Source of the DNA: Chthoniobacteraceae bacterium
GTDB lineage: Bacteria > Verrucomicrobiota > Verrucomicrobiia > Chthoniobacterales > Chthoniobacteraceae
Length of the DNA: 61,914 nt
Direction: 5' to 3'
Assembly: GCA_028293625.1 (NCBI GenBank)
Contig: JAQGOL010000026.1
Span: forward strand, 1-61,914
Position numbers and translations under genes: made by a program. How positions within the stretch are numbered: the stretch's first letter is position 1; each line of letters starts with the position of its first letter. The notes beneath the pieces were generated by a model. The model was not told the DNA's origin and ran no database searches. It saw only the letters and a program-made list of their open reading frames with translations. Positions 24,676 to 33,293 of this stretch are shown here, piece after piece.

Positions 24676-26349
24676 TCATTTGTTTTGCTGGCTTAACACT
24701 ATCAGCCAAAGCTGGTCTGTAGAAGAAATGACAAGTTCACCGTAACCTTGCGGCACCCCGTTATCTTCGCCCTCGGTAGTCATGTAAAAGGAAACGGCGG
24801 ATTCTTTGCCACTCTCAGCTTCGCGCAGAACAAGAGTAAATGGCTGGCTGACTGGCTTCACCTCGGCTTGCACGCTCAACTTCAGCGCCACGTCGCCTCC
24901 TTTCTCAGGAATTTCAGGATCGGATGCCACGACTCCATCCGGCAGATTCCTGGCAATCAGCTTTACATTCGCCTTGGATCCATTGACGCGTTTGACCACC
25001 ACCTTCAAATCGCCGCTCTTCCCTGCTTCAATAACAAGCGAGTGCTCCGCGGCGGTCGCGGTAACAGCGGGTTTGGCTTCGCCAATTGCCAGCCGATAAA
25101 CAAACTCTGCGCCGCCCTGATGTGAGACGTCCCCAATCACGGCGACATAGTTCCCGTCAGCGGGCGCTGTCCAAATCAGCTGCGGATCCCGGGATCCTTT
25201 GGAATCATCGTTTCGGGCAACTTCCTTTCCCTTGTCGTCCTCAATTTTTATCCATGCGTCGAGTGGCGATCCGATACTTGCCGCGAACAATCGAAATTCG
25301 TAGACCCGGCCCTTGCCAGCCGTGAATTGAAAACGATCCTCATCGGTGGCCGAGTCAATATGGCCGGTAATCGCGCCGGGCGTTTCAATGAGCTGAACAG
25401 CTTCGCCGGCCGGACTATTCTCCATCATTTCCGGCAACTCACTTACCATTACTGGAAAGCGGGTCGAGGAACCGGCCAGCGGGAGATTAAATGTCGCGGC
25501 ATTGGCCCCAAACTGCGTGCCATCCACTTCAACAGAGGGCGCGGCAAGATTCCATCCGACAAGTGATGCCACGGTCGTTTTTCCGGATTGAAACGCCAAT
25601 GGCAAAGTATAGCGAAGATATGGCCCGGTGGTAAGATGCAAACGATAAACACCGCCCTCCCCGCCAGCCAGGCGGACATCGGAAGAGGCGGGGTAGACAA
25701 ACCCCATTAGTTGGAGAACGAAGATACCGTCATAGGGAGCTTCCCACGCCAAAAACGGATCAAGCGTGCGTCCATCATGATTGAATGCAAGCTGCGTGCC
25801 GTTGCTGTCGGTAATCCGGAACAGCCCGTCGAAAGCAGAGCCGAGCAGATAAGCCTCCAGCCAGGCGACCAGCGTCTCGCCTTTTTTTAAGGAAACTCCA
25901 AACGAATCGACGTCGCCACCCTTATCGAGCCGGCCACTGAAAGTCGCGGGAAGCGCCGGAACCAACTGAGAAGCTTTATAGCTATCGTTAGGTTCTTTCT
26001 CTGCGAGTTCAGGTTCGCTCGAAACGATAAAAAAACGAGGAGCCGAGACGCCGCTTTCATTGTAAAACCGGACAAGATGCGGCCCGGGAATCGCGTCCTT
26101 TGCTATTTCGACATCAAACTTTCCACTTGCGCCGGCCTTGAAGGAAATACCCGGGGCATCCACCCAGACCTGTGGCGGCCATGGCTCGAACTTGCCGGCC
26201 GCGGCGACCGGGAGAGTTGTCCCTTGCTGACCCGCCACCGGGTAAAGATGCTCGAGCTTGGGGGGCGTGGCGCCCAACGCTGCCGCGGCAAAAAAACCGC
26301 TCAGAACGAGCAAGGCGGAGGCATTCAAGAAAGCCACTCGATTAGACAA
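24676..26349 (-). CDS. Secreted PPC-domain protein
   Basis: 557 residues. Signal peptide about 1-27 (ALLVLSGFFAAAALG). Two pre-peptidase C-terminal (PPC) domains: about 115-235 (EKEPNDSYKASQLVPALPATFSG, FGVSLKKGETLVAWLEAY) and about 318-425 (ITGHIDSATDEDRFQFTAGKG, YVAVIGDVSHQGGAEFVYRL). An Ig-like domain lies at the N-terminus, a C-terminal beta domain follows. No protease domain is present. It overlaps the end of the DUF1501 gene by 8 nt if the TTG at 26349 is used (AAGGAA lies just upstream); GTG at 26337 is the alternative. Probably a partner or surface-binding subunit of the cytochrome/DUF1501 system. Confidence 0.8.
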   Translation of the reverse strand: MSNRVAFLNASALLVLSGFFAAAALGATPPKLEHLYPVAGQQGTTLPVAAAGKFEPWPPQVWVDAPGISFKAGASGKFDVEIAKDAIPGPHLVRFYNESGVSAPRFFIVSSEPELAEKEPNDSYKASQLVPALPATFSGRLDKGGDVDSFGVSLKKGETLVAWLEAYLLGSAFDGLFRITDSNGTQLAFNHDGRTLDPFLAWEAPYDGIFVLQLMGFVYPASSDVRLAGGEGGVYRLHLTTGPYLRYTLPLAFQSGKTTVASLVGWNLAAPSVEVDGTQFGANAATFNLPLAGSSTRFPVMVSELPEMMENSPAGEAVQLIETPGAITGHIDSATDEDRFQFTAGKGRVYEFRLFAASIGSPLDAWIKIEDDKGKEVARNDDSKGSRDPQLIWTAPADGNYVAVIGDVSHQGGAEFVYRLAIGEAKPAVTATAAEHSLVIEAGKSGDLKVVVKRVNGSKANVKLIARNLPDGVVASDPEIPEKGGDVALKLSVQAEVKPVSQPFTLVLREAESGKESAVSFYMTTEGEDNGVPQGYGELVISSTDQLWLIVLSQQNK

Positions 26350-27679
26350 AGAGTTCCTTGATCAGGCGGCCATCATTGACCAAAGGCACGGGACGTCCGG
26401 TGGTTGTGTGCAATGATTGCCGTGGGTCGATCCCCATCTTTGTATAAAGCGACGCCGCAAAATCCTCCGGCCGATAGACGTTCTCGGCGGCGTTATAACC
26501 CTTCGCATCTGTCGCGCCGACAATCTGCCCGCCCGGGATTCCCGCGCCGGCCATCAATACAGACATTGCATGAGGCCAATGATCGCGTCCCGCATCCTTA
26601 TTGATTTTTGGTGTCCGTCCAAATTCGCCGAGCGCAACGACGAGGGTGTTGGCCAAAAGACCGCGTTCATCCAAATCGGTCAGCAATGCGGAAAGTCCGC
26701 GATCCAACTGTTTAAGCCGATCGCCTTTGTAGGTCTCGAAAAGGTTGCGATGATCGTCCCAACCGCCGTAGTTGATCGTCACCCACGAGACGCCGACCTC
26801 CACCAGACGGCGCGCCATCAGGAGCCGCTGCCCGAAATCGTTGCGTCCGTAGCGCTCCCTTACTTTTTCGTCCTCACGATTGATATCAAAAGCGGCTTGC
26901 GCTTTTGCCGAGGAAACAAGGTCGAATCCTTGCTGATAAAACTGATCGAATACGACGGAGGGATCCTCCACCAGCTTGTCATTAAACCGTTCCATCCTAT
27001 CCAGGGCGGCGCGCAAATCGCGGCGCGACCTGGCATGCTCCTCGGAAATTTCGCGTGGAAGCACGACATCGTTTACCTGGAAGTTCTTCGAGTTAGGCGC
27101 GCCGTCGATAATAAACGGCGCGTTCTGACCGCCAAGAAAGTTTGGTCCACCCGAACGCGTGTTGCTTGGCATTGCCATGTATGCCGGCAAACCGCCGCGA
27201 ACACCGCGATCATAGGAGACCATTGATCCAAACGATGGATGAAATGTCACAAAAGCGCCGCATCCCACCGGGACCGGGGTTGGCGAACCGGTCATCATGT
27301 AGTGGTTCCCACCGCCGTGGTTTGGATCCTTATGACAGATTGAGCGGATCACCGTGAACTTATCAAACGCCTTGGCCAACTCCGGCACGGGCTCGCTGAA
27401 ATGGACGCCGGGCACGCTCGTTGGGATCGATTTGAAAGTCCCGCGAATCTCAGCCGGCGCATCGGGCTTTGGATCAAAGCTCTCGTAATGAGAAGGCCCG
27501 CCATCAAGCCAGATCATGATGCAGTTGACGTTTTTGGCAGCGGGCCTGATTGCGCCTGTCTCACCGGCCAAGGCGCGCAGTCTGAATAAATCGCACAACC
27601 CCATCCCGAGCGCGCCGCCCAGGCCGAGTTGGATAAAGTCGCGCCGTGCGATGCCATTGCAGTTTCGGTGGAGGCTCAT
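26342..27679 (-). CDS. DUF1501 family protein, Tat-exported
   Basis: 445 residues from ATG 27679. The N-terminus CNGIARRDFIQLGLGGALGMG is a Tat signal. The body has the DUF1501 landmarks IMIWLDGGPSHYESFDPKPDAP, SICHKDPNHGGGNHYMMTG, WVTINYGGWDDHRN and LVVALGEFGRTPKINKDAGRDHWP, a fold related to alkaline phosphatase/sulfatase enzymes with conserved Asp and His residues. No experimental function is known to me; the family always sits next to DUF1549/DUF1553 genes. A longer frame from 27754 would overlap the upstream gene and bury the Tat signal. The following PPC gene overlaps its 3' end. Confidence 0.92.
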   Translation of the reverse strand: MSLHRNCNGIARRDFIQLGLGGALGMGLCDLFRLRALAGETGAIRPAAKNVNCIMIWLDGGPSHYESFDPKPDAPAEIRGTFKSIPTSVPGVHFSEPVPELAKAFDKFTVIRSICHKDPNHGGGNHYMMTGSPTPVPVGCGAFVTFHPSFGSMVSYDRGVRGGLPAYMAMPSNTRSGGPNFLGGQNAPFIIDGAPNSKNFQVNDVVLPREISEEHARSRRDLRAALDRMERFNDKLVEDPSVVFDQFYQQGFDLVSSAKAQAAFDINREDEKVRERYGRNDFGQRLLMARRLVEVGVSWVTINYGGWDDHRNLFETYKGDRLKQLDRGLSALLTDLDERGLLANTLVVALGEFGRTPKINKDAGRDHWPHAMSVLMAGAGIPGGQIVGATDAKGYNAAENVYRPEDFAASLYTKMGIDPRQSLHTTTGRPVPLVNDGRLIKELFV

Positions 27680-27737
27680 AAGCAAGCAGTTGGTGTCAGT
27701 GAAATTTGCAGGATTCGGATAAAGGAAGGACGCATCG

Positions 27738-30200
27738 TTAATGATTGAAGACAAACTCCGCGGAGTTCAGCAGTGCCCAAAGCAGATCTTCAATTGCCGA
27801 TCGGCGGGTCGCGCCGGGTGTGTTGAAAGCGGCCACGGAAATTCCGAGTTCCTCCGCACTCGGTGTGCGGCTATAACAGGCAAGGTATAGCGAGGAGACG
27901 ACTTCTTCGGAGCTCAAAGGACTCGTGACAAGACGCTGAACTCTCGAGTCAGCCTCGGTATTGGCGAGTTTGGACTGCAATGAGCGCGAGTTCGTCAGAT
28001 GGAGCGACTGAACTATACTGGGCCGCAGGTCGCGTTCGCACGGGCAATCGCTGCTTGAGTTAGGCCGTCCGAAAGCGTCCATGGTTTGGGACTCAATCTT
28101 GTAAGTCCATGCCTGCATCGCGCGGCTGCCGGCCGGCATTCCCGGGAAACTATCGGGCACACCTGTTGCGTCCGCTATGGCATCAGCCAGTACCTCGGCG
28201 GGGAGACGCCGACGATAGGCCCGGGAGAAGTTGCGGGTATCAGCCCGATTAAACTCATTTGGAATGGTGCTAAGCTGATAAAGACGCGAGCGCAATATCG
28301 TGCGCATCAGCATTTTCAAGTCATACTTCTGCTTTATCAGCTCACTGGCCAATGCATCCAGCAACGCCGGGTTCGATGGCGGATTGGAGATGCGGAAGTC
28401 ATCGACCGGATCAACTATTCCGCGTCCGAAAAACACTGCCCAAATTCGATTCGCCACGGCCCGCGCAAAGAACGGATTTTTTTCATCCGTCATCCAATTA
28501 GCCAGCTCGTGGCGCGGGTCGCTATCCGTTTTCACGGCCAGGCCGTCGGGAGGCTTCGGCGTCATTACCTCACCGGTCACAGGGTGTTTGACCGTCGTGC
28601 CGGGCGCGAAATAGAAGGTCTCATTCCCGGCCGAGATCGGGGCCGATATCCCGGCGCCCTTCTGTTTTACCGTCCCGAAAAAGGCGGCCATCTGGTAAAA
28701 ATCTTCCTGCCCCCACTTTTCATTGGGATGATGATGACACTTGGCGCAGTCGAGACGGACGCCAAGAAAGAGCTGGCTGAACATCGTGGTGAGATCCGCG
28801 GGCTCGCGGCGGTCCCGGTAAATAACAGCCGGCCCAAAACGATGCGTATTGCCTTCGGTCTGAACAATCTCACGCACAAACTGATCGTAAGGTTTGTTTG
28901 CCCGGAAACTCTCTCGCAGCCATTGATCGAGCAGATAGACGCTTTTGATTCCGGCTCGATCGGGATTTGGACGCAACAGATCGGCCCATTTATTTGCCCA
29001 ATAATCGGCGTAAAAAGGATGCGCCAACAGACGGTCAACCGCCTTTTCGCGTTTGGCCGGATCCGTGTCGTTGAGAAACGCGCGAGCCTCTTGCTCGCCG
29101 GGCAGCGCGCCGATGGTGTCGAGCGAGGCGCGCCGCAAAAACTCGGCGTCACTGCAATTAGCTGATGGGAACAAACCGAGCTGCTTGAAATGCGAATAGG
29201 CCAGTTCGTCGATGAAGTTATTAACCGGCAAGCCGGCATATTGGCTTTCAGGCAGCAGGCTTTCGGCGGGCACGATGAGCCGTGAATCGCCGACCAATCC
29301 CATGAAGCGTGCCACGATCACAGCCTGGCCACTGACCTTACCAACCGTCACGGCGCCTTCTTCAGTCACACGCGCGATCTCCTTGTCGTTTGAAACAAAG
29401 CCGGCCAGCGCGGTCACATCGCGCACCGATCCGTCCGCATAATGGGCATGCACAAGCAACCGCTGTCTGGCTCCTTTTCGGTAACGCCGTTCAGCGGGCA
29501 ACACGCTCAGGCTCTCAAGCGCGGGCTCTTTTTCAGCGTGAAAAGTCATGCCATTGCGGATCCATGCCACCAGCGCGTTATAGGCATCGGATTTTTTGTC
29601 AAACCGTTCACCGCCTTCATGGGGAAGAGCGAGAGTTGCTTTAAGCAAAAGCAGGCTTTCCTCGGGCGCGGCCGGAAAGACGCGCCGGCCCCGCGCATGT
29701 TTCACAATCTCGTCGTAATCGGATTTCGGATCAAAAGAAAACACCGTTAAATGGAATCCATTCTGACCGTCCGGCTTTGCATGGCAGGCGCCCGCGTTGC
29801 AGCCGGCCTTGCTTAAAATCGGCAGCACATCCCGGGTAAAACTCGGCGGCTCAGTGGTGGCCGCGGCGATCTCTACCGGAATTTCAATTCTTTGACCCGC
29901 AAACAGAGCCGTCAAATGTCCCTCACCTGCCTTGATGGCGCGGAGAGTCCCTCCCGTTTCCATCTTTAATAAATCAGGCGTTCCCACCTCAAACGTCGCG
30001 GTATCCGTGGCATCCGTATCGAAGCCGTCTTTTAGGCGCGCGGTGATCAGCACGTTTCCCTGTTCCCCGGCACGAATTTGAATCCGGGCCGGTTCCGCGA
30101 TCAACGCCGCCACAAGTTCATCGCGCGGCGCTTCTCCGCCGGCAATGGCGAATCGGCTGAAAACCCCCAGGAGTGCGGCAAGATGGAAAAGCGGTTTCAT
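27738..30200 (-). CDS. PSCyt-like DUF1549/DUF1553 protein with Big_2 domain
   Basis: 820 residues. Signal peptide (1-20), a bacterial Ig-like (Big_2) domain (about 30-112), a heme-c-like motif C134-x4-C139-H140 (GCNAGACHAKPDGQNG), a second Big_2 region (about 235-320), DUF1549 (about 330-535, with LDCAKCHHHPNEKWGQEDFYQ as another CxxCH) and DUF1553 (about 555-800, with NPFFARAVANRIWAVFFGRGIVDP). This is the standard large protein of Planctomycete/Verrucomicrobia loci. It is predicted to be periplasmic or surface-exposed and heme-binding. It overlaps the cytochrome-WD40 gene by an ATGA (positions 30197-30200). Function unknown; links to polymer degradation are based on genome context in the literature. 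Confidence 0.92.
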   Translation of the reverse strand: MKPLFHLAALLGVFSRFAIAGGEAPRDELVAALIAEPARIQIRAGEQGNVLITARLKDGFDTDATDTATFEVGTPDLLKMETGGTLRAIKAGEGHLTALFAGQRIEIPVEIAAATTEPPSFTRDVLPILSKAGCNAGACHAKPDGQNGFHLTVFSFDPKSDYDEIVKHARGRRVFPAAPEESLLLLKATLALPHEGGERFDKKSDAYNALVAWIRNGMTFHAEKEPALESLSVLPAERRYRKGARQRLLVHAHYADGSVRDVTALAGFVSNDKEIARVTEEGAVTVGKVSGQAVIVARFMGLVGDSRLIVPAESLLPESQYAGLPVNNFIDELAYSHFKQLGLFPSANCSDAEFLRRASLDTIGALPGEQEARAFLNDTDPAKREKAVDRLLAHPFYADYWANKWADLLRPNPDRAGIKSVYLLDQWLRESFRANKPYDQFVREIVQTEGNTHRFGPAVIYRDRREPADLTTMFSQLFLGVRLDCAKCHHHPNEKWGQEDFYQMAAFFGTVKQKGAGISAPISAGNETFYFAPGTTVKHPVTGEVMTPKPPDGLAVKTDSDPRHELANWMTDEKNPFFARAVANRIWAVFFGRGIVDPVDDFRISNPPSNPALLDALASELIKQKYDLKMLMRTILRSRLYQLSTIPNEFNRADTRNFSRAYRRRLPAEVLADAIADATGVPDSFPGMPAGSRAMQAWTYKIESQTMDAFGRPNSSSDCPCERDLRPSIVQSLHLTNSRSLQSKLANTEADSRVQRLVTSPLSSEEVVSSLYLACYSRTPSAEELGISVAAFNTPGATRRSAIEDLLWALLNSAEFVFNH

Positions 30201-31573
30201 TGAGCCGGTTTGTCTTCAAAAAGATCCAGTTTAGCGGTGAGCTTGCCGTCTTTATTCCAAACGAAAAGGCGGCCATCGTAAGACCCTGCAAAGACGCGGT
30301 CTCCGCCGGGACTCGCCACAACGCAGTAAAGCGCATTTCCGGCTCCCTCGAAATTTTTCTCCTGCGCGGACTCGGAACTTTGGGCACCGCTATGGGCCTT
30401 GAAATCGGTGTAACGCACCAGTCCCCCGCCGTCAGTCACGGCAAAAACCGAGGTCGGAGTCCACATCACCCCGTTAATGGCAGCGGTATGGGTGCCCAGT
30501 GTGATAAGCCGTTCCCGGGTTTTAACATCCCAGACCTTGAGCTGCTGGTCCGCGCCCCCTGTCACGAGCTGCGCGGAGCTGGCATCAAACGCAAGCGTCA
30601 GCACCTGCGCCACGTGTCCTTCAAATCGCGCGATTTCTGAATAAGTGGCAAGATCCCAGATTTTCACCAGCTTATCGCCGCCGGCGGTGGCCAGCATTGC
30701 GCCATCACTGCTGATCGCCATGTCGTAAATGAGATCGGCATGCGCCGGCCACGACCCGGTGATTCCGCCACATGCCACATCCACGATCCGCACGGTTCCA
30801 TTTTCGGAAACGCGTCCATCGGCCACGGCCAACTGGTTTCCATCGGCAAGAAAACGGAGCGCGGAAATGCGATCGGTCAGCCCGGCAGTGATTTGATGCT
30901 CAGCCGTGAGCGATTCCGCATCCCAGATCACAACCTGGCGAAAAGCACCGCTGGCCAGTCGCCTTCCATCCGGGCTCCACGCGATCGATTGCACCGGGTC
31001 GGGGTGAAGTGAGGCGTGTTCGAGCTTTGTTATTTCTTTTGATGCGACGTCGTAAAGGAGCACTTGATTGCCGCATCCCACTGCCAACCGGGTCGAATCA
31101 GGCGAAAGTGCAAGCGCGAGAACCGGGTGGTAAGAGCGCGGCAACGTGGAAAGTGCCACAACGCGCGGGGCCGGCGCGGAATCTTTCAAGGCAATCGCAT
31201 CCCAGGGCGCCCCGTCTTTCACCCAGCGGGAAAGCAGAGCGATTTGCCCAGCCGCAAGCTGCTTTTTAGGAGGCATATGCGGGTCGGCATCGGCGGAAAG
31301 CGCTTCAATCAGCGCGCTTTTTTCGGGAGCCCCTTCGACAATGGCCGGCCCGTTTTCCCCGCCTTCAATTAAAGCCTCGCGGGTTATCATCATCAGGCCG
31401 CCCTTTTTCTTCTCCGCGTTATGGCAGGAAAAACAGTGGGTTTTAAGCAGGCGCATTGAGGTTGCGCTATCGGCCCCCGGATCGGCCTGTGCACACAATC
31501 CCCAGGCAAAAATGCCAACCAACACCGCCAGAAGCCGGCCTCTGGAAAGGAATAAAAGGGGCGGCGTTCGCAT
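30197..31573 (-). CDS. c-type cytochrome (PSCyt1) fused to WD40 propeller
   Basis: 458 residues from ATG 31573. Signal peptide about 1-31. A PSCyt1 domain follows with heme motif C47-F-S-C50-H51 and the typical continuation KKKGGLMMITREALIEGGENG. From about residue 135 to the end are WD40 repeats (for example YDMAISSDGAMLATAGGDKLVKIWDLATYSEIARFEGH), probably seven blades. The first gene of the coupled operon; it ends in an ATGA overlap with the DUF1549/1553 gene. Likely an exported heme protein whose propeller holds the partner proteins. An upstream in-frame start at 31642 lacks signal-peptide character. Confidence 0.9.
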   Translation of the reverse strand: MRTPPLLFLSRGRLLAVLVGIFAWGLCAQADPGADSATSMRLLKTHCFSCHNAEKKKGGLMMITREALIEGGENGPAIVEGAPEKSALIEALSADADPHMPPKKQLAAGQIALLSRWVKDGAPWDAIALKDSAPAPRVVALSTLPRSYHPVLALALSPDSTRLAVGCGNQVLLYDVASKEITKLEHASLHPDPVQSIAWSPDGRRLASGAFRQVVIWDAESLTAEHQITAGLTDRISALRFLADGNQLAVADGRVSENGTVRIVDVACGGITGSWPAHADLIYDMAISSDGAMLATAGGDKLVKIWDLATYSEIARFEGHVAQVLTLAFDASSAQLVTGGADQQLKVWDVKTRERLITLGTHTAAINGVMWTPTSVFAVTDGGGLVRYTDFKAHSGAQSSESAQEKNFEGAGNALYCVVASPGGDRVFAGSYDGRLFVWNKDGKLTAKLDLFEDKPAQ

Positions 31574-31679
31574 TGGGGGAATGAGAGAACAACCCGTACA
31601 CCTCCGCCCGCTTAGTTCCAAAGGGTGCAAGCCGGCCGTCAATGGACGCGAGCCTCTGCCAAGCAGAGCAGATATCTGG

Positions 31680-33293
31680 CTAATCCGTGCGACTCTCCGC
31701 GATCCAGGCGGCCTTCCAGGCTGGTGGAAGGCCCGGCATTTTATTCAGCCACATTTGCGCCTCATCCGGATGCCAGCGAAGCCATTGCGGCAGAGTCGAA
31801 TCGAGCACGTCGCGGCGAATAACGGGATCGCTGATCGCAAGCGCATACTCTGCCGCAATGTCAGGGTGGTCCGCAGCGGCGAAGGAGCTGAACGCGCTTA
31901 AAACGGCATCGTGCTCGGAAGCTGCGGGGAATAGGTCAACAACCACCCCCATCCCCTCGGGTGCCGGCTTGCCGATGAGCCAGAGCGTCACAACGGTTTC
32001 AATCGCCGCATTGCGCACAGGTCCCGCGGGCAGCCGCTGACTCCAGCTTGGCAAAGCTCCCAACTCCGTAGGACCGAAATAATTTACCCCAAGTGCAAAT
32101 CCAATCCGTTCCTGGGAATCGGCCGGCAGCTTATTGAGATGGGCAATCACCAAAGGAACGTCGTGTTCGCAGAGTTCGGTTAGTGCGCATTCCAGCAATG
32201 CCTCCCGATAAGTGTCACGCGACAATGACTCAATCCATCGGAGCGTTCCTTCAGCGTCCGCTTTCGCAGCCACGGCAATGACCGGTTTGGTGGGAAAGTT
32301 CCATCCGCTGTAGCTAGTGGGCTCAAGGTTGGTGCGCGCGGCGTCAAAGCGATTTTCAAGACACCAATCGAGCGCTGCGATCGGATCGGTTTCAGCCCAG
32401 TGCCCGGCAGCCGCCCTCAATCCGGCTTCCTGCAATGGAAATGGCAGGCGGGCAGCCCAATCAAGAGCCAGTGCGACTCCCTGTTCCGCCAGTGCCTCCG
32501 CTGCACCCGCAACGATGGAAAGAGTGTGCCAGCCACCCTTTGTAAGTTGCGGCAAAATCGAGTCGATGGCTTCGGCCGCTTTCACAGGATCCTTTTGCGC
32601 CCATGCCGACAAAACGGAATGGAGTCGATCCGAGCGAAACAGGTCCGCGTCTGACCGTTGTATGAAAGCGAACGCGGCAGCCGGATCCTCCGCAGTCCAT
32701 TCCGACAGCTTTTCATTAAAAAATCCGTCGCGAGCGTGATTCGAAGGGAGTGCCGCCACGGCAAGCATCTGCTCTTTGGAACCGCTGCCAACCAGCCCGC
32801 TAATTGCCGTTTTTAGAATCTGCTGCGCCGATGGAATCCATGGACGGCGATGAATTTCTTCGATGATAATCTTAGGAGAACGCCGTGCCCAGACCTCCCA
32901 ACAGCGCGTTTCATTGGAATGCTGACGCGCCCAGCCCCCTGCGGCGTCGGGATTGAGTTCAAACCAACGCTCAAAAACCAAACCCAGCACTTCCCGCCTG
33001 AACCGTGGCGGCAGCGTATTCGCGCGAGCCATCATCTCACCAAGATCCTCCGGGTTCAGATCGCCGATTGCCAGAAAAAGTGCGTGCTGCTGCTTGAGAT
33101 GGCCGGGTTCAAGAAGCGCAGAAAGGACGCGACTGATCCGGGTGTCTCGCGCCGCTGTTGAAGCCGCTCCTCGATTAGCGCCCCCTTTCAGCGAAGCTTC
33201 CTCCGGCAAGCGGTCAACGCCGTATTTGGGAACACAAAGGGCGCCCAGGGCGAAGGAAAGGCCAAGAGGAAGAAGAAACCGCGGGATTTTCAT
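31680..33293 (-). CDS. Secreted helical-repeat protein (paralogue 1)
   Basis: 537 residues with an N-terminal signal or anchor (MKIPRFLLPLGLSFALGALC). The rest consists of helical repeats of about 35-45 residues with a loosely conserved pattern W-x3-(D/N)P-x2-A-x3-W-x3-LP, for example EWTAEDPAAAFAFIQ, AWAQKDPVKAAEAIDSILPQ, HWAETDPIAALDWCLE and QWLRWHPDEAQMWLNKMPG. This looks like an alpha-solenoid, but I recognise no named family. It overlaps the preceding paralogue by ATGA (33290-33293) and ends 107 bp before the cytochrome operon. Function unknown; a scaffold outside the cytoplasm is the most one can say. Confidence 0.75.
   Translation of the reverse strand: MKIPRFLLPLGLSFALGALCVPKYGVDRLPEEASLKGGANRGAASTAARDTRISRVLSALLEPGHLKQQHALFLAIGDLNPEDLGEMMARANTLPPRFRREVLGLVFERWFELNPDAAGGWARQHSNETRCWEVWARRSPKIIIEEIHRRPWIPSAQQILKTAISGLVGSGSKEQMLAVAALPSNHARDGFFNEKLSEWTAEDPAAAFAFIQRSDADLFRSDRLHSVLSAWAQKDPVKAAEAIDSILPQLTKGGWHTLSIVAGAAEALAEQGVALALDWAARLPFPLQEAGLRAAAGHWAETDPIAALDWCLENRFDAARTNLEPTSYSGWNFPTKPVIAVAAKADAEGTLRWIESLSRDTYREALLECALTELCEHDVPLVIAHLNKLPADSQERIGFALGVNYFGPTELGALPSWSQRLPAGPVRNAAIETVVTLWLIGKPAPEGMGVVVDLFPAASEHDAVLSAFSSFAAADHPDIAAEYALAISDPVIRRDVLDSTLPQWLRWHPDEAQMWLNKMPGLPPAWKAAWIAESRTD

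Noticed and set aside
28086-29165. 359-residue plus-strand frame
   Set aside because: Antisense to the DUF1549/DUF1553 gene; composition and content fit a shadow frame.
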